Part shown: positions 47,798-57,999 of the stretch, one piece after another | Layout: every line of letters starts with the position of its first letter | How positions within the stretch are numbered: position 1 is the first letter of the stretch | NCBI RefSeq assembly: GCF_021117275.1 | Contig: NZ_CP088245.1 | Location: 2,021,501-2,085,500 of the forward strand | Origin: Metabacillus sp. B2-18 | GTDB taxonomy: Bacteria; Bacillota; Bacilli; Bacillales; Bacillaceae | Length of the DNA: 64,000 bases | Direction: 5' to 3' | The notes under the pieces: generated by a model | Databases searched by the model: none | What the model was told of the DNA's origin: nothing | What the model saw: only the letters and a program-made list of their open reading frames with translations | Made by a program: the position numbers and the translations under genes

Positions 47798-47925
47798 GTT
47801 CTTATTAATATTTTTTAGAGGCGCTAGCCGTTCTTTTTTTATATTTTTATCATACATCATATATCAGGTTATTATTTGCACTGTCTGTTCAATTTCGGGA
47901 CAGTTTTTTCGATATGGAGGTAATG

Positions 47926-48267
47926 ATGAAAATAAAACTAATTCTTTTACTCGTTTTAACAGGGGTCTTATTAGGGATTTGTATTGTCTTTATTAAGCCA
48001 GACGCCGGAGGAACATCTAAAGAAGTAACAACAAGTGAAATCAAAGAAGATTATAAAACCTTTACTTATGTTATTACAAAAGTTGATGGTAATGAATATC
48101 ATGGAAAATCAACAGATGGGAAAACTAAAATACAATTTAATAGCGAGAATATTAAACATCCTTTAACAGAAAAACTTGAAGTGAAAGACAAGATTGTGGC
48201 TTATGTAGAATCTGAAAATCATATTAATGGGATTGTTAAAATCGAAAAAATTGAAAATGAAAAATAG
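47926..48267 (+). CDS. Membrane-anchored or secreted hypothetical protein
   Basis: 113 residues from ATG 47926, 5 nt after GGAGG (two upstream ATGs lie on or too near that site). One N-terminal hydrophobic segment (KLILLLVLTGVLLGICIVFI) is followed by about 85 polar residues (YVITKVDGNEYHGKSTDGKT; VEVKDKIVAYVESENHINGI-type beta pattern). It looks like a small anchored beta-barrel or OB-like domain outside the membrane. The family is not recognised. Confidence 0.7.
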   Translation: MKIKLILLLVLTGVLLGICIVFIKPDAGGTSKEVTTSEIKEDYKTFTYVITKVDGNEYHGKSTDGKTKIQFNSENIKHPLTEKLEVKDKIVAYVESENHINGIVKIEKIENEK

Positions 48268-48331
48268 ATTTCTTCTATTTCTAAAACAAAAAAGGTACTT
48301 GCACAGTACCATTCAATAAACAAATATATTT

Positions 48332-48361
48332 ACGATAGTCAATTGATGACTATCGTTTTAT
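48332..48361. terminator. Terminator hairpin between convergent genes
   Basis: The 10-bp stem ACGATAGTCA/TGACTATCGT with the loop ATTGA is followed by TTTTA. A smaller stem GGTACT/AGTACC lies just before it (about 48294-48310). Confidence 0.85.
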
Positions 48362-48423
48362 GTTTTCCTTTAAGCTGCTAATTCCATTGTGATTAAAGAG
48401 CATGATATAAATATATTTTATTT

Positions 48424-48747
48424 TTATTTTTCATAAGGTTCGTATTTACGATCAGGAACAGCTTCTTCAGAGAATGTGGTTGTTGTTTCTACGGATTGAT
48501 TTAAGTTATTTTTGGTTGGCTGTAGGTTTGTCATATCAGAAGGGGTTATGGGATTGTCTGTTTTTTTATTGAAAAATCCTTTTCCATTTTCAGGATTGGA
48601 AATAATTCCTAATGTAACAAGAATACCTAAAACAGATGTGACATAAGTTTCCCAACTTGTTAGATCAATTTGTAGGCCTAAATCTTTAAATACCATATAT
48701 AAAAGAGAAGCAATAGATGTCCATAAACCATAATTTCTCCACTTCAT
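48424..48747 (-). CDS. Phage holin-like protein (phi-LC3 type)
   Basis: 107 residues from ATG 48747 (AAAGGTG 8 nt upstream; GTG 48756 is an alternative). It has two hydrophobic segments (YGLWTSIASLLYMVFKDLGL; YVTSVLGILVTLGIISNP) and then a polar tail rich in Thr, Asn and Pro. The LGIISNPENGKGF motif after the second segment is like that of phi-LC3 holins. It stands alone without other phage genes, so it may be a domesticated small membrane protein rather than a lysis holin. Confidence 0.7.
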   Translation of the reverse strand: MKWRNYGLWTSIASLLYMVFKDLGLQIDLTSWETYVTSVLGILVTLGIISNPENGKGFFNKKTDNPITPSDMTNLQPTKNNLNQSVETTTTFSEEAVPDRKYEPYEK

Positions 48748-48756
48748 TATAATCAC

Positions 48757-49133
48757 ACCTTTCTTTTTGTAGCTATCATATAAAGTATTCTTGATTAATC
48801 AATCGGTGAGAGCATTCATGATATTTAGCAGAAAAAAATTAATAAATAATAATTGATTTCAGAAATCTTAACATGTATTCCCTCTAAATTAACTGAATAA
48901 AAATAAGTTAGAGTTTGTAGAGAATGGGAATAATAATCATTAGAAATCTATATACAATAAAAAATTCTAAACCATAACTTTCAGGTTCATTATGAATTTA
49001 TTTGTATAAATATAGAGTCATATAAAAATAGCATTAAACCAGTAATCTTCAATCGAAAAAAGCTATAAAAAACAATATTGGAAACGATTTCAAAAACACC
49101 CTCTAAATGTTAGAATACAAACTATAAGAGGGA
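48757..49133. other. Gene-free AT-rich stretch
   Basis: About 380 bp between two divergent small genes; presumably promoters. No RNA gene or remnant was recognised. Confidence 0.5.
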
Positions 49134-49142
49134 GTGATTAGG

Positions 49143-49481
49143 ATGTGTGATAACAAATTATTTTTAGAACAGCTAAAATACCTTGTTGAAAATAACTTGT
49201 CACTTAACGAATCTGTCATTAATCAATTGGTGGAAAAATACGATAAAAATCCATTTTTAATAGTTCAACTATATCAAATAATTAAAAATAACGAAGCAAT
49301 TTTACCATTCTTCCAAGATATTGAATCTGCAATTTATGATTATATTATTAACGAAGAAATGACTAACGAAAAAACCTATTATGGAGCAACGTTATATGTT
49401 GCAGACATGTTTGATACAACTCAAACTTACATAAAATGTAAAGTTAGTCGATCAAGAGAAGAACTTCAGGAAATCAGCTAA
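49143..49481 (+). CDS. Small hypothetical soluble protein
   Basis: 112 residues from ATG 49143 (AGAGGGA about 9 nt upstream). It is acidic and helical (FLEQLKYLVENNLSLNESVI; PFLIVQLYQIIKNNEAILPF), with a C-terminal stretch TQTYIKCKVSRSREELQEIS. I do not recognise a family. Codon use is like the neighbours and the gene has its own terminator, so it is probably real. Confidence 0.65.
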   Translation: MCDNKLFLEQLKYLVENNLSLNESVINQLVEKYDKNPFLIVQLYQIIKNNEAILPFFQDIESAIYDYIINEEMTNEKTYYGATLYVADMFDTTQTYIKCKVSRSREELQEIS

Positions 49482-49488
49482 AATTAAA

Positions 49489-49518
49489 AAAGGCAACTCC
49501 ATTAAAGTTGCCTTTTTC
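49489..49518. terminator. Bidirectional terminator between convergent genes
   Basis: The 11-bp stem AAAAGGCAACT/AGTTGCCTTTT has A-rich and T-rich borders. It serves the convergent genes at 49143-49481 and 49524-50153. Confidence 0.85.
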
Positions 49519-49523
49519 TATAT

Positions 49524-50153
49524 TTATCCTGAGATTGTTTCATTGTTTGTTGATGGTTTGAAACTTCGGTTTGGCAAACGCCACTTATATGTATAAGACA
49601 GAACTCTAAGTAATACAATTAATCCAAAAAGAATATAAAGTTCGAAGGGCTCGTTAACAAGCTTAAAGCCAATTAAAAATCCTGCAATAATTGCCCAAAA
49701 GGCATAAATTTCTGCACGAAGTACTAGTGGCTTACGTCCTGCAAGGATGTCCCGGACAATTCCTCCACCACTACCTGTTAATACTGCTGCAACGATTACT
49801 GCACTAATAGGGTGATTCATGTTAACCGCATATAAAGCACCTTGTATGGCAAATGCGGAAAGACCGATTGCGTCAGTAAAATTCCCCCATTTTTCCCAAT
49901 GTTGTAATAATCGATTAGGAAATAAAAAAACAATCGTCATAGCAAAAAGGGCTACCTGAAAAAGCACTCCTTGTTCCCATAAGGCACTGACTGGGACACC
50001 AATAAGTAAATTTCGAATTGCACCACCGCCAAATGCCGTGACAATACCTAAAATATATACTCCTAATATATCATACTCTTCTTCCATTGCTACAATTGCG
50101 CCGCTAATCGCAAAAGCAATTGTTCCAATAATACTTAAAACGTCCCAAGTCAA
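49524..50153 (-). CDS. Trimeric intracellular cation channel (UPF0126/YvgT) family membrane protein
   Basis: 209 residues with about seven membrane segments in two similar halves. The glycine-rich signature occurs twice: VTAFGGGAIRNLLIG (near residue 40) and LTGSGGGIVRDILAGRKP (near residue 125). Members are prokaryotic TRIC-type cation channels, earlier named UPF0126 or YvgT/YicG. The TTG start follows GGGGGA. It is transcribed away from hflX. Confidence 0.92.
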   Translation of the reverse strand: MTWDVLSIIGTIAFAISGAIVAMEEEYDILGVYILGIVTAFGGGAIRNLLIGVPVSALWEQGVLFQVALFAMTIVFLFPNRLLQHWEKWGNFTDAIGLSAFAIQGALYAVNMNHPISAVIVAAVLTGSGGGIVRDILAGRKPLVLRAEIYAFWAIIAGFLIGFKLVNEPFELYILFGLIVLLRVLSYTYKWRLPNRSFKPSTNNETISG

Positions 50154-50376
50154 AATAATTCCCCCAGTTGTATTAATTCAGCCGAAATAATTGTATATGT
50201 AACCTCCATAAAGGTCAATTCTATTTTTTAGTATGCTGCTGCTTGCATGCAGGTGGAAAAGAATATTATAGGTCCAAAACTGTTTATACTAGGTCTATAA
50301 CAGAAATAATTAGAGAATTACAGTAATGTTTGATATGATTAAAGTGCTAAAAATAGCGTAAGGGAAGGGTTTTTTA

Positions 50377-51660
50377 TTGAATAATACATTGGATGTACTA
50401 AAAGAAAAGGTAATATTAGTTGGTTGTCAGCTTCAAACAATACTTGACGAACATTTCCATTACTCAATGGAGGAGTTAGCTTCATTAACGAAAACAGCTA
50501 ATGGTGAAGTACTTAGCCAAATGACACAGAAAAGGGAGAGGCCACATCCCGCTACATACATAGGTAAAGGAAAAGTAGATGAATTATTGAGTTTAGTTGA
50601 GGAATTTAGTCCAGATATTGTTGTTTTTAATGATGAATTATCACCAAGTCAATTAAGAAATTTATCATCAATAGTAGATGTGCGAATTATAGATCGTACT
50701 CAACTGATTTTAGATATATTTGCTCAACGTGCTAAATCAAAAGAAGGTAAGCTTCAGGTAGAGCTTGCACAACTACAATACCTGCTCCCGAGATTAACTG
50801 GACAAGGTATTGCTTTATCACGTCAAGGGGGAGGTATTGGTACAAGAGGGCCAGGGGAGACTCAATTAGAGACAGATCGTCGTCACATTCGAAATCGTAT
50901 TAATGAAATAAAACAGCAGTTATCAACTGTAGTTAGACACAGAAGCAGATATCGTGAACGTCGTAAGAAAAACCAAGCATTTCAAATTGCTTTGGTAGGA
51001 TATACAAATGCAGGGAAATCAACGATATTTAATCGATTAACAACAGCAGGTACTTTTGAAGAAGATTTATTATTTGCAACATTAGATCCTATGACAAGAA
51101 AAGTATTGTTACCATCAACATATCAAGCTCTTATCACAGATACTGTAGGTTTTATTCAAGATTTACCGACAACTCTTGTAGCAGCGTTTCGATCCACACT
51201 TGAAGAAGTAAAAGAAGCGGATCTTATTCTTCACGTTGTTGACAGCTCAAATGAAGACTACGCAAATCATGAAAAGACTGTATATAAGCTTCTTGAACAA
51301 TTGGATGTAACTGATATACCAATTTTGACCGTTTATAATAAAAAAGATCAGACTCCGGAATCATTCGTACCATCCCCGACGGAGGATTATTTAACAATTT
51401 CTGCTTTTTCTGAAGAAGATTTAAAAATGTTGATGAATAAGGTGGAGAAAATTGCAAAAAAAGAAATGAAACATTATTCCATCCACCTACCAGCAAATGA
51501 AGGTAGATTAATTTCGCAATTGAAAACTGAATCTCTTATTGAACACTTAGAATTTATCGAAGAGAAAGAAATGTATGAAATCGAAGGGTTTGTTCTCCCG
51601 ACACATGCTATAAATGGACAGCTAGATAGGTATAACGGAGAGGGTAATAAACATGTTTAA
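50377..51660 (+). CDS. hflX: GTPase HflX
   Basis: 427 residues. The N-terminal HflX domain has [19 protein letters not shown], and the glycine-rich linker is [17 protein letters not shown]. The G domain has G1 GYTNAGKST (near residue 208), G3 [10 protein letters not shown] and G4 NKKD. HflX is a ribosome-associated GTPase that splits stalled or heat-damaged 70S ribosomes. The TTG start has AGGGAAGGG upstream. It overlaps ynbB by 8 bp, as in the B. subtilis ynbA-ynbB pair. Confidence 0.96.
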   Translation: MNNTLDVLKEKVILVGCQLQTILDEHFHYSMEELASLTKTANGEVLSQMTQKRERPHPATYIGKGKVDELLSLVEEFSPDIVVFNDELSPSQLRNLSSIVDVRIIDRTQLILDIFAQRAKSKEGKLQVELAQLQYLLPRLTGQGIALSRQGGGIGTRGPGETQLETDRRHIRNRINEIKQQLSTVVRHRSRYRERRKKNQAFQIALVGYTNAGKSTIFNRLTTAGTFEEDLLFATLDPMTRKVLLPSTYQALITDTVGFIQDLPTTLVAAFRSTLEEVKEADLILHVVDSSNEDYANHEKTVYKLLEQLDVTDIPILTVYNKKDQTPESFVPSPTEDYLTISAFSEEDLKMLMNKVEKIAKKEMKHYSIHLPANEGRLISQLKTESLIEHLEFIEEKEMYEIEGFVLPTHAINGQLDRYNGEGNKHV

Positions 51661-52927
51661 GTTATTAAAAAATGGGGCAGCTATTGCCCCAATTGTTGAA
51701 AATGCTGAACAAAAAATATCTAAGATTCATGACCAAATTGATTTTATCAGTGAGGTAAACCAATTTAAGGTGCTAAAAAGCTTTCAGAAGCATCGAATTA
51801 GTGACTCACACTTTATTCCATCAACAGGTTATGGATATGATGATATTGGCAGAGACACCTTAGAAGAAGTGTATGCAGATGTGTTTGGGGGGGAGGCTGG
51901 CTTAGTAAGATCACAAATTATCTCTGGAACGCATGCTATTTCAATCGCTCTTTTCGGAGTTTTAAGACCAGGTGATGAACTTCTATATATAACAGGAAAA
52001 CCATATGATACACTCGAAGAGATAGTAGGTATCAGAGGTAGCGGTATTGGTTCACTTAAAGAATTTAATATAGATTACAATACTGTGGACCTTAACGGAG
52101 ATGGTACTGTAAGTTTTGAAGCTGTAAAAAACGCCATTTCACCTAAAACAAAAATGATTGGTATTCAACGATCTAAAGGGTATGCAACAAGGCCTTCATT
52201 TACAATATCAGATATTAAAGAAATGATAAATTTTGTTAAATCTATTAAAGAAGATATTGTCATTTTCGTTGATAACTGCTATGGTGAATTTGTGGAAGAA
52301 TTGGAGCCATGTCATATTGGAGCTGACCTAATTGCAGGGTCATTAATTAAAAATCCAGGCGGTGGACTTGCAAAAACAGGAGGCTATTTAGTCGGCAAAA
52401 AAGAACTTATAGAGGCGTGTTCGTACAGAATGACTTCACCTGGTATTGGAGCAGAGGCTGGTGCTTCACTATACAGCCTTCAGGAAATGTATCAAGGGTT
52501 CTTTTTGGCACCGCATGTTGTGGGCCAAGCGTTAAAAGGTGCAGTATTTACTTCAGCTTTTTTGGAAGAAATTGGTTTGAAAACAAGTCCTAAGTGGAAC
52601 AGTATAAGAACTGATTTGATTCAATCTGTACAATTTGACGACCCAAACCTGATGGTTGCTTTTTGCCAAGCAATTCAGTACGCCTCACCAATAAATTCCC
52701 ATGTTACACCATATCCTAACTATATGCCTGGATATGAAGATGATGTCATTATGGCAGCAGGTACTTTTGTTCAAGGAGCTAGCATTGAACTTACCGCAGA
52801 TGGGCCACTAAGAGAGCCGTACGTTGCATACGTTCAAGGTGGCCTAACATACACGCATGTAAAAATAGCTGTTTGTAGTGCTGTTGATTCTCTAATTGAG
52901 CAAAAGTTAATTTCAATAGATAGATAA
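51653..52927 (+). CDS. ynbB: Pyridoxal-phosphate enzyme YnbB (methionine gamma-lyase-like family)
   Basis: 424 residues. It belongs to the Met_gamma_lyase / aluminium-resistance protein family of fold-type I PLP enzymes. Seen: [32 protein letters not shown] (cofactor Asp region), and the likely Schiff-base Lys in [20 protein letters not shown]. The exact substrate is not established. It lies between hflX and glnR as in B. subtilis and is translationally coupled to hflX. Confidence 0.93.
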   Translation: MFKLLKNGAAIAPIVENAEQKISKIHDQIDFISEVNQFKVLKSFQKHRISDSHFIPSTGYGYDDIGRDTLEEVYADVFGGEAGLVRSQIISGTHAISIALFGVLRPGDELLYITGKPYDTLEEIVGIRGSGIGSLKEFNIDYNTVDLNGDGTVSFEAVKNAISPKTKMIGIQRSKGYATRPSFTISDIKEMINFVKSIKEDIVIFVDNCYGEFVEELEPCHIGADLIAGSLIKNPGGGLAKTGGYLVGKKELIEACSYRMTSPGIGAEAGASLYSLQEMYQGFFLAPHVVGQALKGAVFTSAFLEEIGLKTSPKWNSIRTDLIQSVQFDDPNLMVAFCQAIQYASPINSHVTPYPNYMPGYEDDVIMAAGTFVQGASIELTADGPLREPYVAYVQGGLTYTHVKIAVCSAVDSLIEQKLISIDR

Positions 52928-52953
52928 TTACCATATAGAAAGTAATTATCCTA

Positions 52954-53004
52954 TGTTATGTAACCTTACACATGATTGACACATAATATTACATAAGTTA
53001 TAAT
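52954..53004 (+). promoter_or_regulatory. glnRA promoter with two GlnR boxes
   Basis: Sigma-A promoter: TTGACA (52976-52981), a 17-nt spacer, TATAAT (52999-53004). GlnR/TnrA box 1 (TGTTA-N7-TTACA, 52954-52970) fits TGTnAN7TnACA perfectly. Box 2 (TGACA-N7-TTACA, 52977-52993) overlaps the -35 and has mismatches. Two boxes spaced about two helix turns apart match the known autorepression of glnRA by GlnR bound to feedback-inhibited glutamine synthetase. Confidence 0.88.
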
Positions 53005-53034
53005 GAGATTAGTTAATTAAAAGGAGCGAATAAC

Positions 53035-53436
53035 ATGAGTGATAACATACGACGCTCAATGCCCCTATTTCCTATCGGAATTGTTATGCAGCTCACAGAT
53101 CTGTCTGCAAGACAAATTCGTTATTATGAAGAGAATGAACTTATTTTTCCAGCTCGAACTGAAAGCAATAGAAGATTGTTTTCGTTTAATGATGTTGACA
53201 AGTTATTGGAGATTCGTAATTTAATTGAACAAGGTGTCAACTTGGCTGGAATTAAAGAGATTTTCTCGCGTAACAGTACACATAATGAAGAGAAAGAAGA
53301 GCAACATAAAACTGTTGAAAAACCTGATTTGAGTGATGCTGAATTACGTAAGCTCTTAAAATCTGAGCTTATGCAGGCAGGACGCTTTAATCGTCCAACA
53401 TTAAGGCAAGGGGACATGACAAGGTTCTTTCATTGA
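53035..53436 (+). CDS. glnR: Nitrogen repressor GlnR (MerR family)
   Basis: 133 residues (B. subtilis 135). The N-terminal MerR winged helix has [20 protein letters not shown], and the C-terminal regulatory tail ends [14 protein letters not shown], the region that interacts with glutamine synthetase. It represses glnRA, tnrA and ureABC under nitrogen excess. AAAGGAGCG precedes the ATG. glnA follows 58 bp downstream. Confidence 0.97.
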   Translation: MSDNIRRSMPLFPIGIVMQLTDLSARQIRYYEENELIFPARTESNRRLFSFNDVDKLLEIRNLIEQGVNLAGIKEIFSRNSTHNEEKEEQHKTVEKPDLSDAELRKLLKSELMQAGRFNRPTLRQGDMTRFFH

Positions 53437-53494
53437 TTTGGTTAGTATTAAATTGAATATAAAACTTTTTTGAAATAGGAGAGGAGATTTTCAA

Positions 53495-54829
53495 GTGGCT
53501 AAATATTCAAGAGAAGATATTGTAAGTTTAGTAAAAGAAAACAATGTAAAATATATCCGTCTACAATTCACAGATATTTTGGGAACTATTAAAAACGTAG
53601 AGATTCCTGTAAGCCAATTAGATAAAGCTCTTGATAATAAAATGATGTTCGATGGATCTTCAATTGAAGGTTTCGTTCGAATCGAAGAGTCTGATATGTA
53701 CTTATATCCTGATATTGATACATTCGTTATCTTCCCTTGGACAGCAGAAAAAGGAAAAGTTGCACGATTCATCTGTGATATTTATAATCCAGATGGCACT
53801 CCATTTGCTGGTGATCCACGTAATAACCTACGACGTCTTCTTTCTGAGATGGAAGAACTAGGGTTTACAGATTTCAATTTAGGGCCTGAGCCAGAATTCT
53901 TCTTATTTAAATTAGACGAAAAAGGCGAACCAACATTAGAATTAAATGATAATGGTGGATATTTCGACTTAGCACCAACTGACTTAGGTGAAAACTGCCG
54001 CCGTGATATCGTTCTAGAACTTGAAGAAATGGGATTTGAAATCGAGGCATCTCACCATGAGGTAGCTCCTGGTCAGCATGAAATTGATTTTAAATATGCT
54101 TCTGCAATTAAAGCATGTGACGATATTCAAACATTTAAATTAGTTGTTAAAACAATTGCACGCAAGCATGGATTACATGCTACATTTATGCCAAAACCAT
54201 TGTTTGGTGTAAACGGATCTGGTATGCACTGTAACTTATCATTATTTAGTAATGGTGAGAATGCATTCTTAGATACAAACGCTGAACTGCAATTAAGTGA
54301 TACTGCTAGACAATTTATTGCTGGTGTAATCAAACATGCCCCTGCATTTACAGCAGTAACAAACCCAACTGTAAACTCTTATAAACGACTTGTACCAGGT
54401 TATGAGGCGCCATGTTATGTGGCTTGGTCTGCACAAAACAGAAGTCCTTTAATTCGTATCCCTGCTTCACGTGGGTTAAGTACACGTGTAGAAGTACGCA
54501 GTGTTGACCCTGCAGCAAATCCGTACCTAGCTATGAGTGTTCTTTTAGCTGCTGGTCTTGATGGTATTAAAAATAAGCTTCAAGCTCCAAAACCTATTGA
54601 TCGTAACATTTATGTTATGTCAAAGGAAGAGCGTGTTGAAAATGGTATCGTAGACCTACCAGCAACACTAGCTCAAGCTCTAGACTTGTTAAAAGCTGAT
54701 AGCACAATGAAGCATGCTTTAGGTGAACATTTATTTGAGCACTTTATTGAAGCAAAAGAAATAGAGTGGGATATGTTCAGAACTCAAGTACACCCATGGG
54801 AAAGAGAACAATACATGTCAATGTATTAA
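53495..54829 (+). CDS. glnA: Glutamine synthetase (GSI-alpha)
   Basis: 444 residues, identical in length to B. subtilis GlnA. Typical regions: [20 protein letters not shown], the [10 protein letters not shown] loop, catalytic [38 protein letters not shown] and [19 protein letters not shown]. It makes glutamine from glutamate, ammonia and ATP and, when feedback-inhibited, activates GlnR. It begins with GTG behind AGGAGA. It is the last gene of glnRA. Confidence 0.98.
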   Translation: MAKYSREDIVSLVKENNVKYIRLQFTDILGTIKNVEIPVSQLDKALDNKMMFDGSSIEGFVRIEESDMYLYPDIDTFVIFPWTAEKGKVARFICDIYNPDGTPFAGDPRNNLRRLLSEMEELGFTDFNLGPEPEFFLFKLDEKGEPTLELNDNGGYFDLAPTDLGENCRRDIVLELEEMGFEIEASHHEVAPGQHEIDFKYASAIKACDDIQTFKLVVKTIARKHGLHATFMPKPLFGVNGSGMHCNLSLFSNGENAFLDTNAELQLSDTARQFIAGVIKHAPAFTAVTNPTVNSYKRLVPGYEAPCYVAWSAQNRSPLIRIPASRGLSTRVEVRSVDPAANPYLAMSVLLAAGLDGIKNKLQAPKPIDRNIYVMSKEERVENGIVDLPATLAQALDLLKADSTMKHALGEHLFEHFIEAKEIEWDMFRTQVHPWEREQYMSMY

Positions 54830-54832
54830 TAG

Positions 54833-54868
54833 AAAAAAACTTAACACAAATTTGTGTTAAGTTTTTTT
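54833..54868. terminator. Bidirectional terminator between glnA and lexA
   Basis: Perfect inverted repeat around AACTTAACACAAA/TTTGTGTTAAGTT, with A7 before and T7 after. It serves convergent glnA and lexA. Confidence 0.93.
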
Positions 54869-54903
54869 ATTTACAAATAAAAAGCTTGCCTGATTAGGCA
54901 AGC

Positions 54904-55527
54904 TTAATGAACCGTGCGGTAAACTCCAATTACTTTTCCTAGTATACTCACATTTCGAAGAATTATAGGTTCCATTGTTGAATTTTCTGGCTGTAAGCGA
55001 ATGTAGTCTTTTTCTTTGAAAAATCTTTTACAAGTTGCCTCATCATCCTCTGTCATAGCCACAACAATATCACCATTGTTAGCCGTTTGCTGTTGTCGGA
55101 CAATTACTAAATCACCGTCTAATATTCCAGCTTCTATCATACTTTCACCCATAATTTCTAGCATAAAAACATGTTCATCTTCTGAAATATATCGATCTGG
55201 GAGCGGAAAGTACTCTTCCACATTTTCAATAGCTGTAATTGGAAGACCTGCTGTTACTTTTCCGATTACTGGAACATTAATAACATTGCTCTTTGGAATA
55301 TGAAGAGTCTCTTCTTCCTCTAAAATTTCAATAGCTCTTGGTTTCGTAGGATCTCTTCTAATTAATCCTTTTGACTCTAATCTAGCTAAATGGCCGTGTA
55401 CTGTTGAGCTTGAAGCTAAACCCACAGCTTCTCCAATTTCACGTACTGAAGGTGGATACCCCTTTTTTTGGACCTCATCTTTAATAAAAGTTAATATATC
55501 TTGTTGCCTTTTTGATAGTTTCGTCAT
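54904..55527 (-). CDS. lexA: SOS repressor LexA
   Basis: 207 residues from ATG 55527 (GAGGTG 9 nt upstream); a GTG four codons earlier lacks a ribosome site. The winged-helix domain has [20 protein letters not shown]. The self-cleavage site is Ala-Gly in KVTAGLPI, the catalytic Ser is in GESMIEAGI, and the Lys lies in the [13 protein letters not shown] region. RecA filaments stimulate its autocleavage, which frees SOS genes. It is divergent from yneA across a shared operator region. Confidence 0.97.
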   Translation of the reverse strand: MTKLSKRQQDILTFIKDEVQKKGYPPSVREIGEAVGLASSSTVHGHLARLESKGLIRRDPTKPRAIEILEEEETLHIPKSNVINVPVIGKVTAGLPITAIENVEEYFPLPDRYISEDEHVFMLEIMGESMIEAGILDGDLVIVRQQQTANNGDIVVAMTEDDEATCKRFFKEKDYIRLQPENSTMEPIILRNVSILGKVIGVYRTVH

Positions 55528-55588
55528 CCTCTGTGACACCTCGGATCCTCTAATTTATGTTTATTATAGCATCATTTACCTTTATATA

Positions 55589-55669
55589 CAAACATAAGTT
55601 CGAGAAAAACGCTTGACTGGAACATTCGTTCGTATTATACTAATTTCAACAAATACGAACAAATATTCC
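55589..55669. promoter_or_regulatory. lexA/yneA operator region with three LexA boxes
   Basis: LexA-box matches to CGAAC-N4-GTTCG: CAAAC-N4-GTTCG (55589-55602), GGAAC-N4-GTTCG (55619-55632) and CGAAC-N4-ATTCC (55656-55669). The second sits exactly in the spacer of a yneA promoter, TTGACT (55613-55618) and TATACT (55636-55641), 17 nt apart. This arrangement gives DNA-damage control of both lexA and yneA-yneB-ynzC, as in B. subtilis. Confidence 0.88.
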
Positions 55670-55684
55670 TATGAGGTGTGTAAT

Positions 55685-56673
<989 letters not shown>

Positions 56674-56835
56674 ATTATTGGTGAAAAAATATGTTTTAAA
56701 GTTGTTATTTTCTCCTCTATTTAGTAATATGTCATTTGTATCATTTAAAAGACTTTAAAGTAATATTATAGTTAATCTCTTTGAGGTTAGCTGTAGATTG
56801 AAGTCTATATGGTTTAAGAGAGGAGTTTATAAAAC

Positions 56836-57066
56836 ATGTTACCGAAACTTAAGATCGATCGAATAAATGAATTATCCAAAAAAGCAAAGTCAGTAGGACT
56901 AACTGATAAAGAAAAGCAAGAACAACAATCTCTTCGAAATGAGTATTTACAAGTGTTTCGATCATCTATGAAAAACACTTTAAAGGGAGTAACAGTTGTT
57001 GATCCGAATGGTAACGATGTAACCCCGCAAAAGCTGAAAAATGAGAGAAGTAAAGATCTACATTAA
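56836..57066 (+). CDS. ynzC: DUF896 protein YnzC
   Basis: 76 residues, DUF896/UPF0291 family. It has KIDRINELSKKAKSVGLTDK followed by KEQQSLRNEYLQVFRSSMKN, a two-helix hairpin, and a C-terminal disordered tail with VVDPNGNDVTPQKLK. B. subtilis YnzC belongs to the SOS yneA operon; its function is unknown. It is followed at once by a terminator. Confidence 0.95.
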   Translation: MLPKLKIDRINELSKKAKSVGLTDKEKQEQQSLRNEYLQVFRSSMKNTLKGVTVVDPNGNDVTPQKLKNERSKDLH

Positions 57067-57098
57067 AAGGGAATAAATCAATGATTTATTCCCTTTTT
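57067..57098 (+). terminator. Terminator of yneA-yneB-ynzC
   Basis: The stem AAGGGAATAAATCA/TGATTTATTCCCTT with a minimal loop is followed by TTTTT. Confidence 0.88.
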
Positions 57099-57247
57099 GT
57101 TGGAAGTGAATATGGCATTCTTATTTAAGTAATGATAGGCTTCGAATGTTCGACAAAAATAGTGTCTTCTCTCTCCAGTTTAAGACAATAATTGCTTCTC
57201 TGTTCTTTTATAATAAGAGAAATAGTATGGTTGAGGAGAGTGAAATA

Positions 57248-57694
57248 GTGAGACACTATTATATTTACTTAATAGAAGAAGAATTTGCAAGTCACTACTT
57301 TGGTCGTGAGTCTAAAATCTACCATCTGTTTCAAGATTTTCACTGGACAATTGCCCGTTCTGAACATGAAAACACACTAGAGAAGCAAATTAATTATATA
57401 ACTAAGCCTATTCCAATGTTATTTATTCATCAATTATTAGGAACTCATTTAGCAAAGCGTTCGGATTATCAAGTGTTCCAAAATATCCATAAAATTGAGT
57501 TAAAAGGAAATCTTGGTAATGCAACATTAATAGTGAAAAATCGTCATCTTGAGCTTTCTTCTGATGGAAGTTATGAGGCAGAAACTATATTTTTCGAAGT
57601 GTTAAGAAAATTTGATCCTTGTTTTTTAGCAATGGACTTAAAAGGTGAAAGATATGGGTGGCTAAACCCAATAAAAGAAAGAAATTTTGGATAA
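57248..57694 (+). CDS. sirA: Sporulation inhibitor of DNA replication SirA
   Basis: 148 residues, equal to B. subtilis SirA (YneE). It starts MRHYYIYLIEEEFASHYFGR, contains EKQINYITKPIPML and ends CFLAMDLKGERYGWLNPIKE. It binds domain I of DnaA and stops new replication rounds when sporulation starts. I chose GTG 57248 (GAGGAGAG 7 nt upstream); the frame is open 34 codons further up without homology. tkt normally lies before it but is not here. Confidence 0.95.
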   Translation: MRHYYIYLIEEEFASHYFGRESKIYHLFQDFHWTIARSEHENTLEKQINYITKPIPMLFIHQLLGTHLAKRSDYQVFQNIHKIELKGNLGNATLIVKNRHLELSSDGSYEAETIFFEVLRKFDPCFLAMDLKGERYGWLNPIKERNFG

Positions 57695-57780
57695 AATATA
57701 AAGAAATTATAGTGCAAATGTTGTATAATATCAAAGGATTTAGTACACTGTAAAATAGACAACACGAAGGAGGAAATACA

Positions 57781-57999
57781 ATGCAATTATGGGTTGTTAT
57801 TCTAGTAGGCATTCTAGCTTTACTTGCTGGAGTTGCACTAGGATTTTTCATTGCGCGTAAATATATGATGAATTACCTGAAGAAAAATCCACCAATTAAC
57901 GAACAAATGCTAAAAATGATGATGATGCAAATGGGACAAAAACCATCCCAAAAGAAAATCAATCAAATGATGTCACAGATGAATAAGATGCAAAAGTAA
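57781..57999 (+). CDS. yneF: UPF0154 membrane protein YneF
   Basis: 72 residues. One N-terminal membrane helix ([21 protein letters not shown]) is followed by a positively charged helical part ([20 protein letters not shown]...[13 protein letters not shown]), the UPF0154 pattern. Function is unknown. GAAGGAGG precedes the ATG. It is the last core gene in B. subtilis order in this window. Confidence 0.95.
   Translation: MQLWVVILVGILALLAGVALGFFIARKYMMNYLKKNPPINEQMLKMMMMQMGQKPSQKKINQMMSQMNKMQK

Noticed and set aside
57118..57170. CGAATGTTCG near sirA as a LexA box
   Set aside because: The spacing is 2 rather than 4 between half sites, so it does not fit CGAAC-N4-GTTCG.
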